Shown: piece after piece, positions 63,564-64,000 of the stretch
Layout: every line of letters starts with the position of its first letter
How positions within the stretch are numbered: the first letter of the stretch is position 1
Assembly: GCF_036924515.1 (NCBI RefSeq)
Contig: NZ_JAZHRR010000001.1
Location: 6,295,001-6,359,000, forward strand
Source: Bradyrhizobium sp. AZCC 1610
GTDB lineage: Bacteria; Pseudomonadota; Alphaproteobacteria; Rhizobiales; Xanthobacteraceae
DNA: 64,000 bases
Direction of reading: 5' to 3'
Notes under the pieces: generated by a model
Seen by the model: the letters and a program-made list of their open reading frames with translations, nothing else
What the model was told of the DNA's origin: nothing
Databases searched by the model: none
Program-made: the position numbers and the translations under genes

Positions 63564-63842
63564 CTATCCTTCAAGCTGATCGAACTCATCAGACAGCAGG
63601 ATCCGGCCCCGGGGCGTCGATATTCTCACGTCCAAATAGCCTTCCTGCAAAAGCTCCTTTGCCTTCCTGACGGCCGCCCCCGCCGCCGCACGGCTAAGAT
63701 TGACCCGGCCAAATTGATTGTTGCCGCTGATCAGGTAATGCAGTTCGGTCGTTCCTATCCATGCAGGAATGCCACGGCCACCACCGACAAAGGAAGAAAC
63801 CGTGGGACGATTAGCGGCGGGACGATCCGGCCGGCTAAGCAA
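63564..63842 (-). CDS. Hypothetical protein (92 aa)
   Basis: The frame from ATG 63842 encodes 92 residues. The latter two-thirds (PAWIGTTELHYLISG, NLSRAAAGAAVRKAKELLQE, VRISTPRGRILLSDEFDQL) looks folded and helix-containing; the first 25 residues are low complexity, so the true start may be later. No family is assigned. It may be coupled with the next small gene. Confidence 0.55.
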   Translation of the reverse strand: MLSRPDRPAANRPTVSSFVGGGRGIPAWIGTTELHYLISGNNQFGRVNLSRAAAGAAVRKAKELLQEGYLDVRISTPRGRILLSDEFDQLEG

Positions 63843-64000
63843 AACTGGGACAACAGAAGCTCCGTCCGTCGCGGCGGGAGCGTTCCTAACCCTCAGTCAC
63901 CGATCGACGCCGTGGGAAACGCGGTGATGACCAACCTAGGCTCGCGTCGCGGGAATAGCGAGCGCTAAAACGCCGCGGCGACAATCGCTAGCGCCCCTCC

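Overview
The window looks like chromosomal DNA of a Bradyrhizobium-type alphaproteobacterium. It is GC-rich, its proteins have strong Bradyrhizobium/Rhodopseudomonas character (Liv-type transporters beside CoA ligases, Bug-family binding proteins, BTLCP protease with a FecR/VCBS adhesin), and most gaps carry the short inverted repeats common between genes of that group. No rRNA, tRNA, CRISPR array, intact transposase, integrase or phage gene was seen. Species-level identity is inference.

Layout. 1-7.7 kb: DedA protein, OpgC-like membrane protein, a three-gene operon of a Rieske protein and two amidohydrolases, CinA, and a VOC protein. 7.9-10.9 kb: a type I secretion pair (HlyD adaptor and ABC exporter). 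11-12.2 kb: a 5'-truncated thioesterase remnant, GlsB and a small hypothetical. 12.3-21.5 kb: a complete peptide/amide ABC transporter (binding protein, two permeases, two ATPases) with an amidase and a GatC/AtzG-like small protein inserted by overlapping starts and stops. A second, paralogous binding protein is divergent. The gap between the two binding-protein genes holds two back-to-back perfect sigma-54 promoters. The amidase has a one-base frameshift in a homopolymer.

21.6-31.1 kb: a surface-adhesion module: CHASE2 class III nucleotide cyclase, a roughly 1,950-residue FecR/VCBS/RTX-type protein, and a divergent LapG-like (BTLCP) periplasmic cysteine protease. 31.4-33.6 kb: PQQ quinohaemoprotein alcohol dehydrogenase. 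33.8-40.6 kb: a full branched-chain-type (LivHMGFK) transporter with an acyl-CoA ligase. 40.9-43.2 kb: an ABC exporter pair. 43.3-47.4 kb: a LysR-controlled operon of RidA, a D-serine dehydratase/D-threonine aldolase-like enzyme, a Bug binding protein and a HAD hydrolase.

47.4-54.5 kb: a hydrolase-rich stretch (second Bug protein, two alpha/beta hydrolases with Asp nucleophiles, MBL-fold protein, PLL-type amidohydrolase, M29 aminopeptidase, DUF1330). 54.5-57.5 kb: DEAD-box RNA helicase and 3-methyladenine glycosylase. 57.5-61.1 kb: multi-rhodanese protein, LysR regulator and a split ThDP decarboxylase resembling sulfopyruvate/phosphonopyruvate decarboxylase. 61.2-62 kb: repeat-rich noncoding DNA. 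62-64 kb: a Tat-signal VOC dioxygenase-like protein and three small hypotheticals.

Overall this is catabolic/transport accessory DNA: many uptake systems sit beside the enzyme expected to process the imported substrate. The two most notable systems are the sigma-54-driven peptide/amide uptake and amidase locus, and the adhesin, cyclase and LapG-like protease locus. Functions rest on motif recognition by eye; no database search was run.
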